64,000 nt of DNA from CAZHNW01 sp942491575 (GTDB lineage Bacteria; Spirochaetota; UBA4802; UBA5550). The notes under the pieces were generated by a model. It made no database searches, was not told where the DNA came from, and saw only the letters and a list, made by a program, of their open reading frames with translations. How positions within the stretch are numbered: position 1 is the stretch's first letter; each line of letters opens with the position of its first letter. The position numbers and the translations under genes were made by a program. Positions 17,198 to 25,663 of this stretch are shown here, one piece after another. The stretch spans positions 2,480,001 to 2,544,000 of the forward strand of contig CALOBT010000025.1 of NCBI GenBank assembly GCA_942491575.1, read 5' to 3'.

Positions 17198-17226
17198 TTG
17201 AAATAAAGTGATTTTCCTGATATAAT
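17198..17226 (+). promoter_or_regulatory. Sigma-70-type promoter of the diguanylate cyclase gene
   Basis: TTGAAA at 17198-17203, a 17-base spacer and a perfect TATAAT at 17221-17226. Transcription would start near 17233, about 30 bases before the ATG. Confidence 0.78.
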
Positions 17227-17262
17227 AAAACCAGTGATTCATTAACAGGTGCCGCTTCTTTT

Positions 17263-18495
17263 ATGAAAAAAAAACAGATTATATCGCGAATCATTCGTAA
17301 CAGGATGATTCTTTTGATTTCCCTGCTTTTTATCATCATCGGTATAACGACGACTATTATTGTATTTTCTCAGGTAAAAAACGGTCTCAGGGAAGGAATT
17401 ATTTACAAGGCAAAAACCGACCTGACTCTCGGATACCAGTACCTGGACCTGAAGTATCCCGGTGACTGGAGGCAATTTAATAATAATTTATATAAGGGAA
17501 ACATGCTGATAAATGATAACATTAAGTTAATTAATGATATCGCACATCACACCGGAGGAACGGTAACCATATTTCATCACGGGAAAAGAGTGGCGACAAA
17601 TGTAATGACAAAAGACGGAATACGCGCCACCGGCACTGAAGTTTCTCCCACGGTAGCAGAAGAAGTTCTGCATAAAGGAGGGATCTACCTTGGAGAAGCA
17701 AATGTAGTTGGACATTTTTATCAGACAGCTTACATGCCCATAAAAAACAGCAAAAAACAGATCATCGGCATGTGGTATGTTGGGGTTTCGGAGAATTATA
17801 TTGACGAAAATTTTTCACTCCTGGTAAAGGATATTCTTTTCCTTTTTTTTACCGTCCTTGTCGCAGTTACCCTTGTTTCGATTTATGTTGCTTCCCGTTT
17901 TTATGTACCAATCCGTAACATTGAAATAGTCAATGAGATGATTAAAATTAAAAACAAAGAACTTGAAAGGGCATATGAAACAATGGAACAGTTGGCCAAT
18001 ACGGATTCCCTAACAGGGCTCCTGAACCGACGGGCAATGCTGGAGCGTATGCAGGAAGAAGGGAGCCGTTTTTCCAGGAATAAAAAAGAATTTGTCCTCG
18101 TCATGCTTGACATTGATGACTTTAAGAAAATCAATGACAACTATGGGCACGACTGCGGCGATTATGTTTTAAAAGCTGTTTCCTGTCTGATAGGAGCAAT
18201 TATTCGCAGACAGGATTCCTTCTCACGCTGGGGGGGAGAGGAATTTTTACTGATGATAACCGAAACCGCCATCAAGGATGCCCAGATGGTGGGAGAAAAG
18301 ATACGGCATTCAATTGAGAAAGAAAAGTTTAGATATAATAAACTGGCATTTAATGTCACCCTGACTCTCGGTATTGCTGAATACAGTAGCGGGATAGATA
18401 TTGAAAAATGCATCAGACATGCAGATGAAGCACTCTATCGGGGTAAAAGGGAAGGGAAAAATCGTGTAACACTGCATACCTCTGATGCACCATAA
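17263..18495 (+). CDS. Cache-like sensor diguanylate cyclase
   Basis: The 410-residue protein has a membrane segment at residues 14-36, an extracytoplasmic domain of about 150 residues of the single-Cache type (VSPTVAEEVLHKGGIYLGEA and YQTAYMPIKNSKKQIIGMWYVGVSE are typical Cache_3 blocks), a second span at about 188-210, a short linker helix and a GGDEF domain. The catalytic signature is GGEEF at residues 324-328, a functional variant, and RRQD five residues before it matches the inhibitory I-site for c-di-GMP. It should make c-di-GMP in response to a small extracellular ligand. A strong promoter lies upstream. The PilZ protein at 43876 is a possible effector. Confidence 0.93.
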   Translation: MKKKQIISRIIRNRMILLISLLFIIIGITTTIIVFSQVKNGLREGIIYKAKTDLTLGYQYLDLKYPGDWRQFNNNLYKGNMLINDNIKLINDIAHHTGGTVTIFHHGKRVATNVMTKDGIRATGTEVSPTVAEEVLHKGGIYLGEANVVGHFYQTAYMPIKNSKKQIIGMWYVGVSENYIDENFSLLVKDILFLFFTVLVAVTLVSIYVASRFYVPIRNIEIVNEMIKIKNKELERAYETMEQLANTDSLTGLLNRRAMLERMQEEGSRFSRNKKEFVLVMLDIDDFKKINDNYGHDCGDYVLKAVSCLIGAIIRRQDSFSRWGGEEFLLMITETAIKDAQMVGEKIRHSIEKEKFRYNKLAFNVTLTLGIAEYSSGIDIEKCIRHADEALYRGKREGKNRVTLHTSDAP

Positions 18496-18878
18496 ATCCC
18501 AAAATCGCCATCTTAAAAAGTAATATATTTTTAACTGATTTTTTAATACAATAACAGTTAAATCGCAGGGATTCTTAACATCGTTCAGGAATACTGTTTT
18601 ATTGGCAAATAAATTTGATTAGACTTACCATTTTATAATTTTCTTATCAATAACAATAATTGATCCTCAATTACTTTCCGGAGAATTTATTGATATGACC
18701 ATCTTTAATTGTTACATATAAAGCAGCCTTTTCAAATATTTTATTCATGCTGTCGTGGATGTGAAAAATTAATGACTGCTTTCACTGAGAAAATTTCCCG
18801 GCTTAAAGAGCCTAAAACTTCCTTTTTAAGCCGCAGTAACCAGGCGGTAAAATTTTAACATTCAAGCTTACATAACAT
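18496..18878. other. AT-rich region upstream of the ptb-buk leader
   Basis: No gene is visible. CGGCTTAAA at 18799-18807 and TTTAAGCCG at 18825-18833 form a perfect 9-bp inverted repeat with a 17-base loop, of unknown role. The rest is low-complexity AT-rich sequence. Confidence 0.4.
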
Positions 18879-18887
18879 TGTTATAAT
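18879..18887 (+). promoter_or_regulatory. Extended -10 promoter, ptb-ptb-buk operon
   Basis: TGTTATAAT fits the TGnTATAAT extended -10 pattern; no good -35 box is at the right distance. Transcription from here would give a leader of about 205 bases before the first ATG. Confidence 0.45.
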
Positions 18888-18983
18888 ATTATTGACAGCT
18901 TCTCCCTCCGGGTAAAACTGTCAAAAAAAAACAGAATACCGGTGCTTTCGGGAAACTTTCGGTATAATTTTCAGCCGGAAGGG

Positions 18984-19007
18984 GCCGCTCATTGCGGCAA
19001 ATTTTTT
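18984..19007 (+). terminator. Terminator-like hairpin in the ptb leader
   Basis: GCCGC and GCGGC pair around TCATT, followed by AAATTTTTT. It lies between the likely promoter and the first ptb gene, so it could act as an attenuator. A nested ATACCG/CGGTAT hairpin precedes it at 18937-18966. Confidence 0.5.
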
Positions 19008-19099
19008 AAACTGTGTGTATAAACTTCCTCCCAAAACCAACCGGAATAATAATGAGATTCAGGGTAATAAAAAAAATCAGCTTATCAGAGGAGTGATCA

Positions 19100-20011
19100 A
19101 TGCTGTCGAAAATCTCTGATCTTGAAGATCAACTTTCAAAAAGAAAAAAGAAGGCAACCCTCGCAGTTGCCGCAGTAAAAGATGAGAACATCTTTCAGGC
19201 CGCCCTGACAGCCCGGGACCGTGACCTGGTTGATGTTACCATGATCGGCAATGAAAACAGGATCAAATCCTATGCCGAGGAACGCAATTACGACCTTACA
19301 GGGGTAGATATCATCTGTGAAGATGATGACCACCAGGCAGGGGGTCGTGCCGTCGAACTTATCAATGACGGAAAAGCCCAGATACTGATGAATGGCCAGG
19401 AGGGTTATCACGGTGCTGCGGTTATCACAAGGGCTGTAACAGCCGACTCTGCGCGCATCATGCGCAGCAAGAGGATATCTCACCTTGCGCTCTGCGAACT
19501 GGAGGGATACCATAAGCTGATCGGAATCACCGACCTGGTTTACAACATCAATCCCGATCTTATGGAAAAAGCGGCCATTATAAGTAATGCTGTTTTTTTG
19601 ATGAGAGTACTCGGTATTGATATCCCGAAAGTGGCCGTTCTTGCCGCTGTTGAAGTGGTAAACGAAGCGATGCCGGCAACGATGCACGCCGCAATGCTTT
19701 CTAAAATGGCACAGAGAGGTCAGCTGAAAAACTGTATCATCGAAGGCCCCCTCGCCTTTGACAACGCCATCTCTTTGGAACATGCCGAGCATAAGGGTAT
19801 TCCCAATAATGTTTCCGGTGATCCGGATATTCTGGTAGCCCCTGACATTGAAACTGCCGGTATGCTTTACCAGTCCTTTGTCTTTTTTGCCAGAGCAAAG
19901 GTTGCCTCCATAACCCTGGGTACCTCGGTACCGATTGTTTTCACCTCACAGCTTGATTCACCCGAAACAAGGGTTAACAGTATTCTCATGGCGGCTAGCC
20001 TAAATGCCTGA
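19100..20011 (+). CDS. Phosphate acyl (butyryl) transferase-like protein, divergent copy
   Basis: The 303-residue protein belongs to the phosphate acetyl/butyryltransferase family, which swaps CoA for phosphate on an acyl group. It keeps the family frame: VNEAMPATMHAAMLSKMAQRGQLKNCIIEGPLAFDNAIS near residues 188-227 and PDILVAPDIETAGMLYQS near 243. However, where typical Ptb and the next gene have a MKGLV loop, this copy has LMNGQEGYHGAAV. It may prefer another acyl group or act as a partner subunit. GAGGAG precedes the ATG. It is first in an operon with a canonical ptb and buk. Confidence 0.85.
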   Translation: MLSKISDLEDQLSKRKKKATLAVAAVKDENIFQAALTARDRDLVDVTMIGNENRIKSYAEERNYDLTGVDIICEDDDHQAGGRAVELINDGKAQILMNGQEGYHGAAVITRAVTADSARIMRSKRISHLALCELEGYHKLIGITDLVYNINPDLMEKAAIISNAVFLMRVLGIDIPKVAVLAAVEVVNEAMPATMHAAMLSKMAQRGQLKNCIIEGPLAFDNAISLEHAEHKGIPNNVSGDPDILVAPDIETAGMLYQSFVFFARAKVASITLGTSVPIVFTSQLDSPETRVNSILMAASLNA

Positions 20012-20046
20012 TGACCTGCGACTGAAAAAAGAGAAGGAGCATTATT

Positions 20047-20952
20047 ATGTATAAAACATTAGATGAAGTATTTGAAAAACGCAAAGTTAAAGGACTCAAC
20101 AAAACCCTGGTCGTAGCCGCTGCTGAAGATGATCACGTAATTGACGCGGTATTTATGGCCCGCGAAGAAGAAATTATTCAACCGATTCTTGTAGGCCATG
20201 AAGAAAAAATTCATCAGATCGCAGAAAAGGATGGCTACAGCCTTAAAGGAATCAAGATAGTCAATATACCGGAACCGAGGGAAGCAGCCGTTGCATCAGT
20301 AAAAATGGTTCATGACGGGGAAGGCGATATTATTATGAAGGGCCTCGTTGACTCTTCATCATTTTTACGTCCCATGCTCAACCGGAAATACGGCCTGAGA
20401 AAAAGTGAAACACTTTCTCATACAGGAATAGTAGAACTCCCCTATTACCATAAGGTTTTTGCCCTCACGGATGCAGCCTTCAATATTACTCCGGATCTCG
20501 ACGCGAAGATATCAATTGTAAAAAATGCCGTGTACTTAATGAGAAAGCTCGGGATTGAAAAACCAAAAATTGCCGCCCTCGGTGCCTACGAACTGGTAAA
20601 CCAGAAAATGCAGGCCACCATCGATGCGGCACTCCTTGCTAAAATGTCTCAGCGTGGTCAGATTCGAAATTGCATTATCGAAGGCCCCATGTCTTTTGAT
20701 AACGCAGTATCAAAGGAGAGTGCAGCCTATAAGGGACTCGATAGTGAAGTGGCAGGAGATGCGGATATTCTTCTTGCGCCTAACCTCGAAGCAGGAAATG
20801 TTCTTTATAAATCGTTCGTATATTTCGCGAATGCAAATCCTGCGGGTATGATCATGGGGGCAAGTGTACCGGCCATCCTGATGTCCCGCACCGATTCAGT
20901 TGATGTCAAACTTAACAGCATCAAACTGGCTGCCAGTGTTGACTTCGATTAA
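20047..20952 (+). CDS. ptb: Phosphate butyryltransferase
   Basis: The 301-residue protein carries the canonical DIIMKGLVDSSSFLRPMLN loop (about residue 97), HTGIVELPYYHKVFALTDAAFN, and CIIEGPMSFDNAVS near 215. It should convert butyryl-CoA or a branched acyl-CoA to the acyl phosphate in the cytoplasm, releasing CoA. AAGGAG lies 6 bases before the ATG. The upstream gene is a diverged paralog and buk follows after 18 bases, so acyl phosphate would be passed on to make ATP. Confidence 0.92.
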   Translation: MYKTLDEVFEKRKVKGLNKTLVVAAAEDDHVIDAVFMAREEEIIQPILVGHEEKIHQIAEKDGYSLKGIKIVNIPEPREAAVASVKMVHDGEGDIIMKGLVDSSSFLRPMLNRKYGLRKSETLSHTGIVELPYYHKVFALTDAAFNITPDLDAKISIVKNAVYLMRKLGIEKPKIAALGAYELVNQKMQATIDAALLAKMSQRGQIRNCIIEGPMSFDNAVSKESAAYKGLDSEVAGDADILLAPNLEAGNVLYKSFVYFANANPAGMIMGASVPAILMSRTDSVDVKLNSIKLAASVDFD

Positions 20953-20970
20953 AAGATTAAAAGGGGAACT

Positions 20971-22047
20971 ATGGAAAAACAATTAATACTTACAATAAAT
21001 CCCGGTTCTACATCTACGAAGATTGCCCTCTTTAAAGCAAATAAAAGCATCTTCGAAAAAACAATACGTCACAGCACGGAGGAGCTCTCTCAATTTCCTG
21101 ACATTATCAGTCAATATGGTTTCCGCAAAGAATTGATAATCGAAGAAATCAAAAAGGCATCATTTGACCTTAATGATATTGCTGTTATTGTCGGCCGCGG
21201 CGGTGCCCTGCGCCCAATGCCCTCAGGGACCTATATTGTAAATAAAAAGATGAAGGAAGACCTCGTTGAGGGAGCAGCTTCAACGGGTCATGCAAGTAAT
21301 CTCGGTGGATTAATAGCCGATGACATTGCAAAGACGATAGAGGGGGCAAAGGCATACATTGCCGATCCCCCCGTTGTAGATGAATTAATTGATGTGGCCC
21401 GCATAAGCGGTCACCCGTCATTTAAGCGAAAATCAATTTTTCATGCATTGAACCAGAAGGCAGTAGCCAGGCGTCATGCCAGGGCAATCGGGAAAAAATA
21501 CGAAGAACTCAATCTCGTTATCGCTCACCTTGGGGGAGGCATCTCCGTGGGAGCACACTGTCGGGGACGTGTTATCGATGTCAACAATGCCCTTGACGGA
21601 GAGGGGGCCTTTTCTCCTGAAAGAAGCGGGACCCTTCCGGCGGGACAACTGGTCCAACTCAGCTTTTCCGGAGATCATGAAATCGGCGAGATAAAAAAAA
21701 TGCTCGTGGGCCGTGGTGGTCTGACAGCCTATCTCGGCAGCGGCAATGCCATGGAAATAGAAGAGCGAATCTCAAATGGAGACAGCGAAGCAGCACTCAT
21801 CTATGATGCCATGATCTACCAGATTGCAAAAGATATCGGTGCAATGTTTACGGTTTTGGAGGGTAATGTCGATGGAATCCTCATTACCGGAGGTATTGCC
21901 CGCAGCGAAATGTTAATCGGAAAATTAAAAAGGCGTATAGATAAACTTGCTACTATCTATGTCTATCCCGGTGAAGATGAAATGGAAGCCCTTGCAATGA
22001 ACGGATGGCTTGTGTTAAACAAGGAACTGGAACCAATAGAATATTAA
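20971..22047 (+). CDS. buk: Butyrate kinase
   Basis: The 358-residue protein is an acetokinase-family enzyme of normal butyrate kinase length. The N-terminal ILTINPGSTSTKIALF is the first phosphate motif, VIAHLGGGISVGAHCRGRVIDVNNALDGEGAFSPERSG (about 186-224) is the adenosine/phosphate region, and VDGILITGGIARSEML near 304 the second. It makes ATP and a carboxylate from butyryl phosphate. AAGGGGA precedes the ATG. With the two ptb genes it forms a complete substrate-level phosphorylation module. It ends at a 13-bp hairpin shared with the convergent cheA. Confidence 0.95.
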   Translation: MEKQLILTINPGSTSTKIALFKANKSIFEKTIRHSTEELSQFPDIISQYGFRKELIIEEIKKASFDLNDIAVIVGRGGALRPMPSGTYIVNKKMKEDLVEGAASTGHASNLGGLIADDIAKTIEGAKAYIADPPVVDELIDVARISGHPSFKRKSIFHALNQKAVARRHARAIGKKYEELNLVIAHLGGGISVGAHCRGRVIDVNNALDGEGAFSPERSGTLPAGQLVQLSFSGDHEIGEIKKMLVGRGGLTAYLGSGNAMEIEERISNGDSEAALIYDAMIYQIAKDIGAMFTVLEGNVDGILITGGIARSEMLIGKLKRRIDKLATIYVYPGEDEMEALAMNGWLVLNKELEPIEY

Positions 22048-22051
22048 ACAG

Positions 22052-22092
22052 CAAGGTCCCTTTCTGCAAAGTAAAAGATGAAAGGGACCTTG
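22052..22092. terminator. Bidirectional hairpin between buk and cheA
   Basis: CAAGGTCCCTTTC (22052-22064) and GAAAGGGACCTTG (22080-22092) form a perfect 13-bp stem with a 15-base loop. T-rich tails lie on both sides, and it separates converging genes. Confidence 0.7.
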
Positions 22093-22096
22093 AACT

Positions 22097-24304
22097 TTAT
22101 GCCGCAGAGGATTCATCCGTTTCTATCTTATGAATATTCTGTATCAATTTTGGAACATCAAGAATCAATGCCACATCACCTGAACCAAGAATAGTGGATC
22201 CACTGATCCAGTCGATGTTCTGAAATATATCCCCAAGGGGTTTAATAACAGTCTGCAATTCTCCTGCAAGACTGTCCACCACAAGACCTGTCTTGGCTCC
22301 CTTATACTCAACAATTATAACATTTATCAAATCAGGTTCATTACCCTCAACTTTAAAAAAATCCCTTAATGAAACATAGGGCAAAGCCTCGCCCCTCAGG
22401 TTAATAATCCTGCTACCATCCTTTGATTGCAGACTTTCTTTTCTGGTTTCGGTGCATTCGTGAACTATATTAAGTGGTATCACGAAGGGACTTTCACCAA
22501 CCTGGAACATGAATCCATCAATAATGGCAAGTGTGAGGGGCAACTGAATGCGTACCAGTGTCCCCTCCCCCGGTTCACTGTTTATATAAACCATACCTCG
22601 AAGGGACTCAATATTTCTTTTCACCACATCCATACCCACGCCGCGACCCGATATACTGGTGACCTTTTCTGCAGTAGAAAATCCTGCCTGAAATATAAAC
22701 TGGTACAGTTCCTGATTAGATATCTGCTGATCTGGTTGTATCAGTTCCGCATTCAGGGCCTTGGTATAAATTTTATCTCTATTAAGTCCATCACCATCAT
22801 CGGATACTTCGATTACAATATTCCCAGCCTCATGAAAGGCATTAAGGTGAATTTTCCCTCTCCTCGGTTTACCTTTATTTATTCTCTCCTGAGGCATATC
22901 TATTCCGTGATCTACGGCGTTTCTTATAAGGTGTATCAGAGGATCAGAAATCATATCAGTCAGTGTTTTATCCAGTTCAGTCTCACCTCCTGTAATCACC
23001 AGGTCGACCTCCTTGTCACGGTCACGACTCAGGTCCCTGACAACCCGTTCAAAACGTTTGAAGGTTTCTCCTATTGGCACCATTCTTATATTCATCGTAC
23101 TGTCCCTGATGTCTTCAATAAGTCGCGACATCTCAGCAACAGACTTATTCAGATTATTTCGTTCTATTGTGTCTTCATCAGAGATCTGTTTTATTGTTGC
23201 ACCGGAGATAACGAGTTCCCCAACAAGATTTATCAGGTTATCCAGCTTTTCAGCATCAATTCGCAGCGTGCTGGTTTTTTTCATCTTTACCTGTTTTTCC
23301 AGGGCAGCATCAAGTACCTCTTTTTGCACCATTTTATTTTCAACAATTATCTCGCCTATGGGCTTAACGGGCTCTCCCTTCAACTCATTAACCATCCGGG
23401 TCATTTTCATATCTATTGCTTCTTTAAGTTCCGTATCCGTCAGACTGCCAATTTGTTTTAGAATTTCACCAATTTTTTCAACATCTTCAGGAAGTTCATC
23501 AAGCAGTTTTATGTAATCATTAATATTGGAACGCGGGGGTAAAATCCGGAGAGTACAGTCGTCACTCATGAATTCGAAGTTTTCTTCAATATTTTCCTTC
23601 CGCACATCCCCCTTAAAATCTATCTCCAGACCTATGTAACAGTTTTCCGCGTTCATTTCATCAAGGGGAGGAATCCCCTCTGAAATAACTTTAATATTTT
23701 TCAACTCACCCATAGTCTCCATATATTTAATAAAGGACTGTGGATCAAGACCATGTTTGAATACATCATTACTGAACCTTAAGGAAATGTGCCAGCATTC
23801 ATTTAGAACAGAAGCACTATTAATTACGGGCTTTTCAATTTCGGTTTTTATCTCTTCGGGTTTTTCTGGTTTAATTAAACCTGTTTCTGAATCACCAATA
23901 TACAGATTTAATTTTTCGATCAGCTCCTCCGAATGGACCAGGATTTCTCCCGCTGCCCTGCCATTTTCAGATGCTTCAACCGAGTCAAGGAGATGAATAA
24001 TATGATCGGCACAATCCAGCAAAAGTGCCACCAGATCAGGGCAAATGGCAATTTCTTTAGTTCTAATTTTATCTAGCAAATTTTCCGTTACATGAGTAAA
24101 ATGCCCGATATCATCAAATCCGAACATACCGGATGATCCCTTTATTGTATGGGCGGATCTGAATATTGAATTTATGGTTTCATCCGTATATTCGCCGCGC
24201 TCAATTCCGAGAAGAGAACTTTCCATGTCTTCGAGCAATTCCCTGCTTTCAATAAAAAATGTTTTGGCTACTTTTTTAATATCATATTTTTTTTTGGAAC
24301 CCAT
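22097..24304 (-). CDS. cheA: Chemotaxis histidine kinase CheA
   Basis: The 735-residue kinase has an Hpt domain with phospho-acceptor His52 in RSAHTIKGSSGMFGF, a central CheY/CheB-docking-type region (about 165-270), a dimerisation helix pair (TSTLRIDAEKLDNLINLVGELV), the ATPase core with HLIRNAVDHGIDMP (N box) and VSDDGDGLNRDKI (G1), GRGVGMDVVKRNI (G2), and a C-terminal CheW-like domain. It phosphorylates the response regulators at receptor arrays. It is the last gene of a six-gene operon, 18 bases after the REC-STAS gene. The length is normal. Confidence 0.97.
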   Translation of the reverse strand: MGSKKKYDIKKVAKTFFIESRELLEDMESSLLGIERGEYTDETINSIFRSAHTIKGSSGMFGFDDIGHFTHVTENLLDKIRTKEIAICPDLVALLLDCADHIIHLLDSVEASENGRAAGEILVHSEELIEKLNLYIGDSETGLIKPEKPEEIKTEIEKPVINSASVLNECWHISLRFSNDVFKHGLDPQSFIKYMETMGELKNIKVISEGIPPLDEMNAENCYIGLEIDFKGDVRKENIEENFEFMSDDCTLRILPPRSNINDYIKLLDELPEDVEKIGEILKQIGSLTDTELKEAIDMKMTRMVNELKGEPVKPIGEIIVENKMVQKEVLDAALEKQVKMKKTSTLRIDAEKLDNLINLVGELVISGATIKQISDEDTIERNNLNKSVAEMSRLIEDIRDSTMNIRMVPIGETFKRFERVVRDLSRDRDKEVDLVITGGETELDKTLTDMISDPLIHLIRNAVDHGIDMPQERINKGKPRRGKIHLNAFHEAGNIVIEVSDDGDGLNRDKIYTKALNAELIQPDQQISNQELYQFIFQAGFSTAEKVTSISGRGVGMDVVKRNIESLRGMVYINSEPGEGTLVRIQLPLTLAIIDGFMFQVGESPFVIPLNIVHECTETRKESLQSKDGSRIINLRGEALPYVSLRDFFKVEGNEPDLINVIIVEYKGAKTGLVVDSLAGELQTVIKPLGDIFQNIDWISGSTILGSGDVALILDVPKLIQNIHKIETDESSAA

Positions 24305-24322
24305 GGCTCTTTTCTCCGATTT

Positions 24323-25075
24323 TTATAATTCTCCATAAAGTTTAAAAAGATCAGAAACTTCGTTAGAGGGGCTGATAATAGAAAATGATTTTTCCCTGGC
24401 TTCTGCATATTTACTGGAAGCCAGGATCAGCTGAATACCTGATGTATCAATTTTTTTAACTTCCGAACAATCATAAAGTACATTTGAATAATTACCTAAC
24501 TGCTCCAGAAAATATTCTTTAATCTTTTCAATGTCATAAATGGTCATCTCCCCATCAGCAAAAACGATTGCTTCATCGGGTTTTGTCTCATTTAGCACTA
24601 ATCGAATTTTTTCATATTCTGTACTTTTCCCTTTTCTTTTTATTTTTTCTTTTTTCTTTTCACTGATTTCCGGTTCCTCAGATAATATTATTTTACTCCC
24701 GATATTAAGATTTTCATTTATTACATCAACTAACTGGTCCGGTTGAAATGGCTTTACCAGCCATGCGCTGACTCCAAGCTGAGTCCCCCGCTCTTTTATC
24801 TCAGCTCCCGCCTCGGTTGTCAGCATAATTCGAGGGATATCATGGTATTGCTCCAGAGACTCATTACCTGTAAGTTCTTCCAGAAAGCTCATACCATCCA
24901 TTACAGGCATATTGACATCACAGAGAATAATATCAATCTGCCTTCCATCGAGCTTCTCTATTGCCTCTTTTCCATTTTCAGCTTCTACCACATCAAATCC
25001 CGACTCCCCGAGAACCATTTTTACTGCCTCCCTGATAGTCGCTCCGTCATCTATTATTAAAATTATTTCTTTCAT
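24323..25075 (-). CDS. Response regulator with REC and STAS domains
   Basis: Residues 1-130 form a CheY-like receiver: IDD near 8-10, phosphorylated Asp in IILCDVNMPVMDG (about 54), T in MLTTEAG and K in WLVKPF. After a Lys/Glu-rich linker (136-155), residues 156-250 form a STAS domain: EAIVFADGEMTIYDIEKIKE, NVLYDCSEVKKIDTSGIQLIL, with the conserved DTSG at the usual phospho-serine/threonine site of anti-sigma-factor antagonists. It sits between cheW and cheA with an AGGAGGGGG ribosome site and is the only non-CheB receiver in the cluster, so it may be the output or a phosphate sink, or link chemotaxis to a STAS partner switch. That role is inference. Confidence 0.9.
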   Translation of the reverse strand: MKEIILIIDDGATIREAVKMVLGESGFDVVEAENGKEAIEKLDGRQIDIILCDVNMPVMDGMSFLEELTGNESLEQYHDIPRIMLTTEAGAEIKERGTQLGVSAWLVKPFQPDQLVDVINENLNIGSKIILSEEPEISEKKKEKIKRKGKSTEYEKIRLVLNETKPDEAIVFADGEMTIYDIEKIKEYFLEQLGNYSNVLYDCSEVKKIDTSGIQLILASSKYAEAREKSFSIISPSNEVSDLFKLYGEL

Positions 25076-25084
25076 TTCCCCCTC

Positions 25085-25648
25085 CTATTCACGAGATTCC
25101 TCTTCATTTTTTTTCGTAAATTTCGAAAGCTCGTCAATCTCAAGTACCTTTTCAATGTTTAACAGGATAATAAAATTATCATCCACTTTTCCAATGTTGG
25201 AGATGAAGTCATATCGTATTTTTGCACCGAATTCGGGAATAGAATTAATATCATTTTCATAAATCTTCGTAACCGCATCAACCTCATCGATAATTATTCC
25301 CAGCATAACAACTTTACCTTTGTACTCCACTTCGATAAAAACTATTCCGGTGAGAATAGTCACTTCGCTGGCTTGGCCATAAAAACGTGAATTAAGATCG
25401 ATGACTGGAATAACTTCACCGCGAAGATTTGTCACACCGCGTATATATGAAGGTACCCTTGGTATCGGAAATACTTTTGTATATTCGATTACTTCCTTAA
25501 CACTGTTGATATCAACACCATACATTTCATTGCCAACTTTGAAAGTCAGGTATTGTATAAAAATTCCCTCGATTGATTCAAGCTCTTCCTTCTGCTGTAT
25601 TGTTTCATTTGCTATTGCTGGTTCCTGTGAAATATTTTGAGTTTCCAT
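25085..25648 (-). CDS. cheW: Chemotaxis coupling protein CheW
   Basis: The 187-residue protein has a short acidic N-terminal extension, then the CheW fold: YLTFKVGNEMYGVDINSVKEVIEY, PRVPSYIRGVTNLRGEVIPVIDLNSRF and GIIIDEVDAVTKI. It bridges receptors and CheA. AGG AG-type ribosome site GGAGG lies before the ATG. It lies between cheB and the REC-STAS gene. Confidence 0.95.
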   Translation of the reverse strand: METQNISQEPAIANETIQQKEELESIEGIFIQYLTFKVGNEMYGVDINSVKEVIEYTKVFPIPRVPSYIRGVTNLRGEVIPVIDLNSRFYGQASEVTILTGIVFIEVEYKGKVVMLGIIIDEVDAVTKIYENDINSIPEFGAKIRYDFISNIGKVDDNFIILLNIEKVLEIDELSKFTKKNEEESRE

Positions 25649-25663
25649 ACAACCTCCAGTGAA

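Noticed and set aside
19136..19792. A 218-codon minus-strand frame over the first ptb gene
   Set aside because: Antisense shadow of a clear Ptb-family protein; no ribosome site and no family signature.
22427..23461. A 344-codon plus-strand frame inside cheA
   Set aside because: It lies antisense to a fully recognisable CheA and has no motif of its own.
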